This document shows positions 50,212 through 59,440 of a stretch of DNA of 64,000 nt, piece after piece. This stretch comes from Peromyscus leucopus. Taxonomy: Eukaryota > Chordata > Mammalia > Rodentia > Cricetidae. Both the position numbers and the translations under genes were made by a program. Location: assembly GCF_004664715.2 (NCBI RefSeq), contig NC_051075.1, positions 29,346,504-29,410,503 on the forward strand. Direction: 5' to 3'. The notes beneath the pieces are model-generated. The model was not told where the DNA came from and did no database searches. It saw only the letters and a list, made by a program, of their open reading frames with translations. Position 1 is the first letter of the stretch, and each line of letters starts with the position of its first letter.

Positions 50212-50521
50212 AAACTCCAAAGGCCTGGGCGGCTCCCGCCGTCTCCTCCCTAGCTGGCGGGTACCTAAACCCGCCTGCAAAGTTCCATATAACCAGGGAA
50301 CACCTACACGGTTCCATTCCCGAAAAAGGGAGCAGCTAGTCCTATCTCAATTCCCTAGCTTAGCCCAGACCAGCGAAAGAGGCAGGAGAGTGCTAGCTCC
50401 GATTTCCGCCATCTCCACCATTCCTCCATCTCCCTCCGACCCCAGCCAAGATCGCCAGCAGGCCCTGTTTCGGAGCTGTACCAACGCCACCTGCTGGCTG
50501 AAAAGGGCTACTACACGAAAG

Positions 50522-50527
50522 GTAAGC
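50522..50527 (+). promoter_or_regulatory. Putative splice donor in the leader of provirus 2
   Basis: GTAAGC after AAAG, 82 bases before the gag ATG. No ATG occurs between the primer site and this donor, so a spliced RNA would take its start codon from the 3' exon. Confidence 0.6.
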
Positions 50528-50603
50528 ATATTGTTTCAAGTAAAGGTACTTGATAATTTTACACCTTAAAATTGACTAACAAATTTTGAGTAATTCGTGT
50601 AAT

Positions 50604-52493
50604 ATGGCCGACAACATTACCTCACAAGAATTTAAAAACCTTTTTGCCTGTATGATGAATGACATCTTCCTGGAAATATACGACATTCCTAAGGCATATC
50701 TGGGCTATACCATTTTGGCATTCATCATAATAATTCACACAGTGTTCAAACACTGGTTTAAGAACAAAGATGAGTCATTATTGGGACTGATACAGGCTTT
50801 AAAAGATAGCAATGAAGGCTTAGAGAAAAAGATTCTCTCTCTGGAATCTGCTTTCAAAGATAGCAATGAAGGCTTAGAGAAAATGATTCTCTCTCTGGAA
50901 TCTGCTTTCAAAGATAGCAATGAAGGCTTAGAGAAAAAGATTCTCTCTCTGGAATCTGCTTTCAAAGATAGCAATGAAGGCTTAGAGAAAAAGATTCTCT
51001 CTCTGGAATCTGCTTTCAAAGATAGCAACGAAGGCTTAGAGAAAAAGATTCTTTCTCTAGAATCTGCTAATCAGGATGTACAAAACAGGCTTGTACCCAA
51101 AATTGATTTTATTGATAATAAATATGAATATTTAATGGATAGAACACTAACTCTCCAGAGTGAAGTTGTGGCTACTCAGACAGTATATAAGGAAGAAAGA
51201 TTATCGTTAATTGATAGGATAAGGTCCATGGAATCATGTGTTTCTGAGGAACATAAAAACTTCTATGATTCCATGAGAAATATGGAGTCCCTTACAAGAG
51301 AGGAGGTTCACTCCCTAGAACAGACCCTAGGTGCTCGTTTGCAAGCCCTAGAAGAAACTCTCAGTAAACATGACAAGGGAACTAATAAGCAGAAGGTCAA
51401 GACCATAGAGGTTGTAACATCTCCAAATGGCTCTCATACAATGGCTTATCCTGTTATTGTCCATGAGAAGCCAGCAGATGACACACACCCCGAGCCATAT
51501 ATGACATATACATTACAACCAATTTCAACAAGGGACTTTAAAAATATAAAGGAAGCAGTAGTTACGTATGGGATACAATCCACATATGTAAAACAGATGT
51601 TAAATTCGTGGTCTACCTCACATAGAATCATTCCAGATGACTGGCATCAGTTAATTTCAGCTGTTCTAGAATATAGTCAGCAGTTACAGTGGAAAAGCTG
51701 GTTGAGAGAAGAGGCAAAAAATTTAGAACAACAAGGTAAAATCAGAGGTTTTGTGATCTCCCAAGATCAAATACTTGGTGAGGGATGTTTCGCTGACAGG
51801 AATGTACAAGCCACTTATGATGAGCATACAATATCCCTATGCCGTACAGCAGCTCTAAATGCTTGGGAAAAAATTCCAGAACCTGGAAAACCAACTGAGG
51901 TATACACAAAGATATTTCAGGGACCGCAGGAACCCTTCACTGATTTTTTACAAAGACTGAACAGAGCTATAACAAGAGCTGTGTCAGACAAAGAATTAAG
52001 AAAAGTATTAACTGAGTCCTTGGCATTCGACAATGCTAATGCAGAATGCAGAAGAATACTTACACCATTAAAGATCAGATCAGCTCCTTTGGAAGAATGG
52101 ATTCAATATACTAATGGTGTTCAGTCTCTTAACTACAGTAATGAGGCTTGGATAGGAGAGACAAATCCCAGAGGTGAAAGAAGGCCCCGTGTTACCAAAT
52201 GTTTTAAGTGTGGTACACCAGGTCATATAAGTAAAAACTGTACATGGGGTACTCCTAGAAGCAATACTCCTTCTAGGAATAGCCTAAACAGGAGACCCCA
52301 ACCACCTCCTGGATTATGTAGAAGATGTGGCAAAGGCCGACATTGGACCAGTGAGTGCAGATCAAAAATAGATATACAAGGCAACCCTTTACTGGCGGGA
52401 AACTCCTCAGGGGGCCTCTTGCAGGCCCCCAAACCAAACGTAGTACGAACATTCCCTGCCACTGTGGAAGAAATTCCTCTCCAGGACAACTGA
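50604..52493 (+). CDS. gag: Gag of provirus 2, intact, with coiled-coil repeat array
   Basis: 629 aa from the first ATG ([10 protein letters not shown]); no Gly at position 2, so no myristoylation. Residues 31-52 are a strongly hydrophobic membrane-type segment followed by basic residues. Residues 67-156 are five 18-residue repeats (unit begins [12 protein letters not shown]) predicted to form a coiled coil, extended by further heptad-rich sequence to about 260. The capsid region spans about 300-520. Two CCHC knuckles are at 533-546 and 572-585. A hydrophobic Gag N-terminus and lack of env recall IAP Gag, which is directed to the ER; ER targeting here is inference. The frame is fully open and overlaps pro-pol at the frameshift site. 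Confidence 0.93.
   Translation: MADNITSQEFKNLFACMMNDIFLEIYDIPKAYLGYTILAFIIIIHTVFKHWFKNKDESLLGLIQALKDSNEGLEKKILSLESAFKDSNEGLEKMILSLESAFKDSNEGLEKKILSLESAFKDSNEGLEKKILSLESAFKDSNEGLEKKILSLESANQDVQNRLVPKIDFIDNKYEYLMDRTLTLQSEVVATQTVYKEERLSLIDRIRSMESCVSEEHKNFYDSMRNMESLTREEVHSLEQTLGARLQALEETLSKHDKGTNKQKVKTIEVVTSPNGSHTMAYPVIVHEKPADDTHPEPYMTYTLQPISTRDFKNIKEAVVTYGIQSTYVKQMLNSWSTSHRIIPDDWHQLISAVLEYSQQLQWKSWLREEAKNLEQQGKIRGFVISQDQILGEGCFADRNVQATYDEHTISLCRTAALNAWEKIPEPGKPTEVYTKIFQGPQEPFTDFLQRLNRAITRAVSDKELRKVLTESLAFDNANAECRRILTPLKIRSAPLEEWIQYTNGVQSLNYSNEAWIGETNPRGERRPRVTKCFKCGTPGHISKNCTWGTPRSNTPSRNSLNRRPQPPPGLCRRCGKGRHWTSECRSKIDIQGNPLLAGNSSGGLLQAPKPNVVRTFPATVEEIPLQDN
50802..51071 (+). repeat. Five tandem 54-bp repeats inside gag
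   Basis: In-frame units of 54 bp. Units 1, 3 and 4 are identical, unit 2 differs by one base (Lys to Met) and unit 5 has a few changes at its end. Such uniformity means recent expansion or ongoing homogenisation. Provirus 1 has none. Confidence 0.97.
52397..52430 (+). promoter_or_regulatory. -1 ribosomal frameshift signal, gag to pro-pol (provirus 2)
   Basis: GGGAAAC (52397-52403) read as G GGA AAC in the gag frame, a 6-nt spacer, then a perfect 8-bp stem GGGGGCCT (52410-52417) with AGGCCCCC (52423-52430) and a 5-nt loop. The -1 frame leads directly into the protease. Confidence 0.9.
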
Positions 52494-53233
52494 ATAAACC
52501 AATGCCTAATGTAAAAACTGATACTGCAATGGATGATAAAACAGCTTTGATAGCTGGATCACAGTTTACAAAGAACACTATAAAACAAATATTTTGGCAG
52601 ACTTCCATAAATGAACAAAGACCAAAGCTTAGAATTCGAATTAATGGTCTGGTTCTGGAGGGCCTGGTGGACACAGGTGCAGATGTGACTATAATTACAC
52701 CAAAATCATGGCATCCAAATTGGCCTCTTCAAGAGGTAGATGTCCAACTGTTAGGGATTGGCACCCTATCTCAGATAAAACAGAGTTCGAGATGGGTTGA
52801 ATGCATAGGGCCAGAAGGACAGAGAGGAAGGCTGAAGCCTTATGTAGCAAATGTAGCAGTAAATCTTTGGGGCCGAGATCTGTTACAACAGTGGAATACC
52901 CAGATTAAAATTCCTACACTTTCAGAAAAGGAATACAGACCAATGCATGTTTCTAGGAATAATATCATAACATGCTATAAAAATCAGTCACCAACCATTC
53001 AGGCTGTTCACAAACAGAGCACGACTGTTGTTGAACTCTCAGAAGTACCAACTGCCTTACCTTTAAAATGGCTAACTAATAAACCTGTCTGGGTTGGACA
53101 ATGGCCTTTGACAAAAGAGAAGCTACAAGCTTTAGAACAGCTGGTTCAAGAGCAGTTAAATGCTCAACACATTGAAGAATCTACCAGTCCTTGGAATTCT
53201 CCTGTATTTGTTATAAAAAAAAAAATCTGGTAA
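52404..53233 (+). pseudogene. pol: Protease and start of RT, provirus 2 (first pol segment)
   Basis: Open in the -1 frame relative to gag; the frame is open back to at least 52355. Aspartic protease with DTGADVT (Asp codon 52670-52672) and the [11 protein letters not shown] segment, then the RT N-terminus ([22 protein letters not shown]). It ends early at TAA 53231-53233 because an 11-A run (53215-53225) puts the ribosome out of frame; provirus 1 has an AAAAAGAAA sequence without the shift here. A one-base length change in an A run could also be an assembly error. Confidence 0.88.
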
Positions 53234-53240
53234 TTGGAGA

Positions 53241-54677
53241 ATGCTGACAGATCTGAGAGCTATTAATAAAGTAATTCAGCCAATGGGCTCCCTACAGACT
53301 GGGATGCCCTTGCCCTCTATGCTACCAAAAGAATGGCCTATAATAGTTATTGACTTAAAAGACTGTTTCTTTACCATACCCTTACAGGAAAATGATAGAG
53401 AAAAATTTGCCTTCACAGTACCTAATTATAATAATTCTCAGCCAGTCAAGAGATATCAATGGAAGGTCCTCCCACAGGGAATGTTAAACAGTCCTACTTT
53501 GTGTCAATACTTTGTGCAGAAACCATTAGAGATAATTCGTGTAAAGTTTCCACAATCCATAATTTATCACTATATGGATGATATCCTATTAGCTGATAAA
53601 AAGTTAGATACATTGGAAAGCATGTTTGAAGAAGTAAAAAAGGTTTTGCCTCGCTGGGGACTGCAAATTGCTCCTGAAAAAATACAAAGAGGAGATTCTA
53701 TTAATTACTTAGGATATAAGATAGAGCTACAAAAAATTAGACCCCAAAAGGTACAACTAAGAAGAGATAGATTGAAGACTCTTAATGATTTTCAAAAGTT
53801 ATTAGGAAGCATTTCCAACTTACTGGGTATCATGGGAATACCCAAAGATGGACTACAAAATTTGGCTAATACTCTAGAAGGGGACAAAGAATTAAATAGT
53901 CCAAGAGAATTATCAGCCGAAGCTGAGAAGGAATTGGCTCTAGTAGAAAAGACAATTCGAGAAGCACATGTGGATCGTGTGGATCCAGAACTTAAATACA
54001 TTCTTGTCATATTCCCCTCCAGACATTCCCCAACAGGTATTTTGATGCAGAGGGAAGATATTATATTGGAATGGATATTCCTACCACGTAAACCAAATAA
54101 GAAATTAAAGACTTATATAGAAAAGATCTCTGATTTGATTCAAAAGGGTAAATTAAGACTTCGCCAGTTGACAGGAATGGACCCAGCAGATATTGTAGTA
54201 CCATTAACTAATGAGGAAATTTCATCACTATGGAAAGATAATGAATACTGGCAGAGAGCCTGCAGTAACTTTTTGGGAGAGATTAACAACCACTATCCCA
54301 AAAGCAAGAGAATAGAATTCATAAAGAAGACTGAATGGGTCCTTCCTCACATTGTACGACAAAAGCCAATTTCTGGAGTCCTCACATTCTATACTGATGC
54401 AAATAAATCAGGGAAAGCAGGATATAAATCAGGAGACTTAAGTAAAGTGGTGCAAAGTCCATATAGCTCTGTACAAAAGGCAGAACTGTATGCCATTCTT
54501 ATGGTACTGATGGACTTCACAGAACCCCTCAATATAGTCACTGACTCTCAATATGCAGAGAGAGTTGTTTTACATATTGAAACTGCTGAATTTATTCCTG
54601 ATAATACAGAATTAACTTCATTATTCATACAATTGCAGGAAATCATCAGAAAAAGGGAACATCCTATATATATATAA
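53241..54677 (+). pseudogene. pol: RT and RNase H, provirus 2 (second pol segment)
   Basis: Continues RT in another frame. YMDD is at 53571-53582, followed by RT thumb and connection, then RNase H with YTDANKSGKAG, AELYAIL and TDSQYAE. It stops at TAA 54675-54677, in a TA-dinucleotide run (about 54664-54676) that is two bases longer than in provirus 1. Integrase follows in a different frame. Confidence 0.9.
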
Positions 54678-55572
54678 CACATATCAGATCCCATACAGGT
54701 CTGCCAGGACCTTTAGCACAAGGTAATGATGAGATTGATCAGTTACTAATAGGTAATGTGCTAGAAGCTTCAGAATATCATAAGAAACACCATATAAATA
54801 GCAAAGGTTTGAAGAAGGATTTCTCCATCACTTGGCAACAGGCTAGGGATATTGTGAAAAAATGTCCTACTTGTTCTGTCTATAACCAAACTCCATTACC
54901 TGCAGGGAGTAATCCAAAAGGTATACAAAGAAATGAAATTTGGCAGATGGATGTGTTTCATTTTGCAGAATTTGGAAGATTAAAGTATGTACATCATACC
55001 ATTGACACCTATTCAGGATTTCAATGGGCAACTCCTATGAGTTCTGAAAAGGCTGATTCTGTGATTACACACCTATTAGAAGTTATGGCCATCATGGGAA
55101 TACCTGTACAAATTAAGACAGACAATGCCCCGGCATATGTCTCCAATAAAATGAGACAGTTCTTTGCTTATTATAATATAAAGCATGTTACAGGTATACC
55201 ACACAATCCCACAGGCCAAGCAGTCATAGAGAGATCCAATCGAACTTTAAAGGATATGCTAAATAAACAGCAACAGGTAACAATGACTCTAGAAATAGAC
55301 TGCATAGTGCTTTATTAACCTTGAATTTTCTCAATGCTAATGAGAAAGGAACAACAGCTGCGGAGAGACATTGGACAACAGACAAAACTCCTGAGCTAAA
55401 CCAACCAGTTTATTTTAAGGATGTGCTGACCTCAGAATGGAAACCTGGATATGTTCTACATTGGGGAAGGGGTTTTGCCTTTGTTTCTGCAGGAGAAGAA
55501 AAGCTATGGATACCAACAAAATTAATAAAAATTCGATTCGAACAGGAAAAACCCCTTGATGAAGAAAAGTAA
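54678..55572 (+). pseudogene. pol: Integrase, provirus 2 (two segments)
   Basis: First segment (ATG at 54758, to 55318) carries the HHCC module, the QMDV Asp, the KTDNAP Asp and the VIERSNR Glu, spaced D,D-35-E. It goes out of frame near 55280-55290, where it is one base shorter than provirus 1. The C-terminal segment (55321-55572) holds WKPGYVLHWGRGFAF and LWIPTKLIK. All catalytic residues are present, but the product would lack its normal C-terminal domain. Confidence 0.88.
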
Positions 55573-55645
55573 AAGATCATCCACCAATGTGACATCTCTA
55601 CAAGTTGTAAGAAAAATTTAACAATCAAAGGGTGGGGTAGGGTTC

Positions 55646-55662
55646 TGTTTTTGTCTTTACAG
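55646..55662 (+). promoter_or_regulatory. Putative splice acceptor after pol (provirus 2)
   Basis: Polypyrimidine-rich TTTTTGTCTTTACAG placed where env acceptors lie in betaretroviruses. Provirus 1 has a matching TTTTTGTCTTTTAG at about 4692-4707. Confidence 0.5.
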
Positions 55663-55872
55663 GATAATGGAAATACCCATCTTTCAAAACTCATAAGGCC
55701 TTGGATATACGGATGTTTACAACAGAAAGGAAGAATCTATTGGTACCAATCTACACATGGTAAAATCTCACTGTCTAACATCTTTCTCTCTATCAATCTA
55801 GAAAAGTTGTGGTTCCAATTCAATTATAGCCAAGCTGGCTTTGGAGATGGAATTGGCTCACTCCTTCTCTAA
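55663..55872 (+). CDS. Small open frame directly after the acceptor, function unknown
   Basis: About 70 codons open from the AG of the putative acceptor (DNGNTHLSKLIRPWIYG onward) to a TAA at 55870-55872. It has no ATG of its own and no recognisable domain, signal peptide or membrane span. Without an ATG in the leader exon it would need a non-AUG start. It may be a remnant of env or chance. Confidence 0.2.
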   Translation, partial: DNGNTHLSKLIRPWIYGCLQQKGRIYWYQSTHGKISLSNIFLSINLEKLWFQFNYSQAGFGDGIGSLLL

Positions 55873-56597
55873 ACCCAAGCATATTGCTAAAAGAAAAGTT
55901 TAAGAGATTCTTCAGTCCCATATCAGAAGAGCCCTCTGGTGTGAGACAGAAGGAAACCAATAAAAAGGGACCATTGTCTTCTAAATTCTAATTCTCTCCA
56001 TGCTTACTCTTGATTTCTCAGAATCCTTTCTTACATGCTATGTCCTCTTTAAATCCAAACCTCCCATTTTTGATAACAAATAAGTTTTTCCAATAGCAAT
56101 CTCAGAAGTCACCAGAAGGAAGATGGGGCCCCAACAACAACAACTCTACCCAATCCAGAATGATGCCATGGTAATCATCATCATACTACACTTCTTGCCA
56201 GAATTTCAGACAATCTTACCCATTACTCTAAAACTTGCTGCAGAACCTACAGTTAGTCTAACTGAGATTTAACTATCTGAGCTTTCTCACAGTACCCAAC
56301 AGAGATAACATCACCCCTAAACGGCAGGAAGCAATTCTAAGAAAACGACGCCCCTTCTCCCTTAGGTTTCATAATTCTCAGGGTTATGGATGACGGTTAT
56401 AGGGTTGGGGGTGGAAGAAAATATTAACTCAGGATTGTAAAAAAAAAAAAAAAAAAAAAGGGTGGGGGGAGAAGAAATGGAACAGATAGGTATAAGATAT
56501 GATGGTAAATCATTGTATATACTAGTAAACAAACTTAGTAAAATAGCAATCTTAGATAATTTGCACTGTAATTTGTACTGTTATAGAATCCTATATG

Positions 56598-56880
56598 TTG
56601 ATACAAATGTAGACTATTTTTATACTCCTGTTTAAGATAATTTGTATATTGATACAAATACAGAACTATATTTGTTATAATGTACATATATTTCTACTCT
56701 TATTTGAAACATTTTTATATTGATACAAATGTAAATTTATATCTGTCATACTTTATATATGTTCTACTTCTGTTTAGGATATTCGGTATATTGATATATA
56801 TTTAATATTATTGTCATATTGCATATCACAGTATATATTCCTACCTCTGTTATAAATATCTTGTGTATTGTCACAATTTT
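56598..56880 (+). repeat. Degenerate ~71-bp tandem repeat in the provirus 3' region
   Basis: TTGATACAAAT-type starts at 56598, 56649, 56720 and 56791 and a weaker one at 56868, each followed by TATATTTCTACTTCTGTTT-like text. Spacing 51, 71, 71 and 77 bp. Not seen in provirus 1. Confidence 0.6.
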
Positions 56881-57849
56881 TAAGTCATCGTTCTTCACCA
56901 TACATTTGCTTATAGGCTGTTTACCTTATTTACGTGAAGCCTTAGTCCTTAGGTTATTTTGATAGATAAGATTTATAGATTTATAGTCGCCTATGTCATC
57001 TCTATAGTTACGTTAGTTAGGTTATCCAGATTTACAGATACATAGGTTAGATGGGCAGGTAATCTTCAAACACTTCATAGACCTGGAGAATATGGCATTT
57101 AAATAACTTAGAATTCTGTTGACGTGAGACACAATTGCTCCTGGCTGCACCAATTGATCCCGAGAGAATGTTGGGCTTCTAAGACATTTCCATTTGGAAG
57201 TTTGTCTTTTGGCACAAAATGGCCTACTGGGCAAAGAACTGCCCTTGCCTTGATGGCTGACAGTACAAATGCAATGCTCTCCTTTCTGGACGAGCGGGAC
57301 ACAAGGAAAGCGACCACTGTACTCTGCCAAGACAGGGTAAGATGGTCTTTCAGAAATCCTGCTTCTGAAAATGGTCTGTCAGATACTCTAGGCCTGTAGT
57401 CAATTTGAATGCACCAACAATGCTGAGAAACATTAGGTGACTGTCCAGGCTGCCAGCTGTCTTGGTCTACTCTTGCAAGATTCCCGAAAGTTGCTTGCAT
57501 CCGTCTTCCATTTCTCAGGTACCGTTATATTCCTTCTCAGGTCTTTGATGGGATTGAAGACTAGCAGTTATAGTTACAACTTAGTATATATAATATCTTA
57601 GATAGAACTTATTAAGTATTAGGTTCAGGTTCTTTAGGATAGGACACCTTTGAATGATCTTTATAATATGCTGTTTACCTATGCTCTATACTTCTCTGGA
57701 TTTTAGTATGTGTTTCTTGCTTGATATTGTTTGCATTGGTTGTAGTTACATCTTATCTAGGTCATTATCTCTCATTATTTCTGGACAATATTTGATAACC
57801 ATTCCTTTGTATGTAGTCTTGTATTAGTTTAGAACCTTCTTATTTAGAC

Positions 57850-57862
57850 AAAAAGGGGGAGA
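57850..57862 (+). promoter_or_regulatory. Polypurine tract of provirus 2
   Basis: AAAAAGGGGGAGA immediately before the 3' LTR. Confidence 0.9.
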
Positions 57863-58182
57863 TGTAGTGGGTAGCCATTCCAACTTGGTTCTGGAAGTTC
57901 CAACCCCCATTGAGACTCTGGCAACTGTCACGCCTACGAGGCGGGGCGAGGGGAGGCGCCTGGGGACCCGAGAGCTGGATGGGCCAGCGCTCGCGCTGGG
58001 CGCTCTCTCGTGCCGGGACGCTGACCAGTGCAGATTGACTGTGTAGAGCTCCGGAGAACACCGTTGGACTGCATTACACCTTCCCCAGACCCTGCGACCT
58101 ACCCATTACTTAATTTGTGAGTTTCGCCATTAAATAAATATCCTTTTAACTACGTGGAGTGGCCAAAATAATTTCTCCAATA
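57863..58182 (+). mobile_element. 3' LTR of provirus 2
   Basis: 320 bp, identical to the 5' LTR except at 57909 and 57969. AATAAA at 58133-58138. Ends TA and is followed by the duplicated target ATACTA. Confidence 0.95.
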
Positions 58183-58503
58183 ATACTAGGAAACAGAACC
58201 AAGTGTGGTGACACAATCATTTAATCCCAGTACCAACCATAGAGACCTAGAGGTCTGTAAAGACAGACAGTGAGGTAGCTGGGCTAAGATAGCCAATGAG
58301 AGGGCAGAACAGCAAGGTAATAAAGGTGTGGGTAAGACAGGAAGTAACTCACATTTGGAAGTGGCAGAGGTGGTGGGGTAAGGTTGGCTGGTGGCTTTCC
58401 CTATTTCCCTGATCTCTCTAAGGCTTTCACCCCTATATTTGGCTCCAATATAGACCACTTTTTTTTTTTTAATTCAGTAAGACCATTTAGAATTTTGTCA
58501 ACA
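58183..58503 (+). mobile_element. Older class II LTR, right piece
   Basis: Completes the LTR begun at 48945: B1-like CACAATCATTTAATCCCAGT, TAATAAAGGTGTGGG, and an end at GTCAACA. Right target duplication TACCAG at 58504-58509. Its own length without insertions is about 490 bp. Confidence 0.8.
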
Positions 58504-58509
58504 TACCAG

Positions 58510-58665
58510 GCTTTGCTGACTCATGGGAAGCCTTACCTTTTCAAAGGAGAGTATGGGGTTGGGGGGCGAGGAGGCTGGGGCAAGCAAGAGGAGGGATGAA
58601 AGGGGGATTTGTGGTTGGTATTTAAAATGAATAAAAATTTTTCTTAATAAAGAAATAAAATATTA
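58510..58665 (+). mobile_element. 3' UTR and tail of the old L1
   Basis: Continues the L1 broken at 48944 (GCTTTGCTGACTCATGGGAA), with a G-rich stretch and an end at TGAATAAAAATTTTTCTTAA plus A-rich tail. Confidence 0.85.
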
Positions 58666-58967
58666 GAGCTATACATTAAATTAGCTTGCAAACGTTGATT
58701 GCAGGGGCAAACGAGGCCAGTAAGAATGGTTGTTACAGTGTTCTCATAAAGGCATTTCACCAAAACAAGCTGAGTACACAGCAGGATAGTAGGCTTAAGA
58801 CCTAAATGACATTAAACTGTATTAGTGCTTTGATGACAAGGGCCAACCAAAGTACCAGTCTCTTAGAACGCAAGAAATATTTTTATCATAATTCATTGCT
58901 ATACTAAGGAATAAGGAATTTGTTCACTGATAAATTTGAAAACAATGGTAAAGAAAATGCTGGCTCT
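58666..58967. other. Intergenic, no gene seen
   Basis: Short unique-looking stretch between two L1 tails. Confidence 0.4.
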
Positions 58968-59215
58968 TTGGAATCTGGGGCCTATGCAGGGACAATTTTG
59001 CTCAGCCTGGGAGGAGGGGACTGGACCTGCCTGGACTGAATCTACCAGGTTGAGCTGAATCCCCAGGGGTGTCCTTTTCCTGGAGGAGATGGGAATGGGG
59101 GTTGGCTGGGGGAGGGCAGTGGGGGCGGTGGGAGGAGGGAGGACAGGGGAATCTGTGGCTGATGTGTAATATTAAATCAAATTATGAAAATAAAAAATAA
59201 AATAAAAAGAAAATG
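58968..59215 (+). mobile_element. L1 3' end fragment
   Basis: Matches the L1 3' UTR end near 49520-49755 (GGAGGAGGGGACTGGACCTG, G-rich tract, ATTAAATCAAATTATG and A-rich tail). Confidence 0.85.
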
Positions 59216-59284
59216 GTGGATCATTTTCTTTGATAAACATAGATTCAAAAACTCATTAAAATGCTTGGAAATCAAAATGGAACC

Positions 59285-59440
59285 CATTAAAAAGATCACA
59301 TACCACAATCATGTTGGTTTCCTCCCAAGGATGCAAGTTTGGGTTATTTAAACATGCAAATTGATAAATGTAATACAAAAAAATCAATAGATTTCAGGAT
59401 AGAAATTACACATTTCTCTGAATAGATTCAGAAAGGCAGA
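59285..59440 (+). mobile_element. Ancient L1 RT fragment
   Basis: CATACCACAATCATGTTGG and GGATGCAAGTTTGGGTTATT follow the conserved ORF2 stretch also present at about 46375-46460. Confidence 0.65.

Larger units (their letters stand above)
55573..57849 (+). other. Post-pol region of provirus 2, no env
   Basis: About 2.28 kb without an env-like frame. Acceptor-like site at 55646-55662 (T-rich tract then TTTACAG). Then come blocks alignable with provirus 1 (AGATGGGGCCCC near 56124; GGCAGGAAGCAATTCTAAGA near 56324), an A run (56440-56459), a ~71-bp degenerate tandem repeat (56598-56880), and a block from about 57110 to 57500 that pairs with 6175-6900 of provirus 1. Confidence 0.6.
49873..58182 (+). 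mobile_element. Provirus 2: complete env-less class II ERV (8310 bp)
   Basis: Two 320-bp LTRs, primer-binding site, leader with splice donor, intact gag, -1 frameshift signal, pro-pol with three frame lesions, a long non-coding 3' region and polypurine tract, flanked by ATACTA (49867-49872 and 58183-58188). The LTRs differ at two of 320 positions, so insertion is recent. Class II assignment rests on CCHC pairs, RT and integrase motifs, a Lys-type primer site and 6-bp duplications. MYSERV-like is possible but unverified. Confidence 0.93.

Noticed and set aside
50735..51028. 97-aa - strand frame with repeated motif
   Set aside because: Antisense shadow of the gag repeat array; the repetition comes from the 54-bp units.
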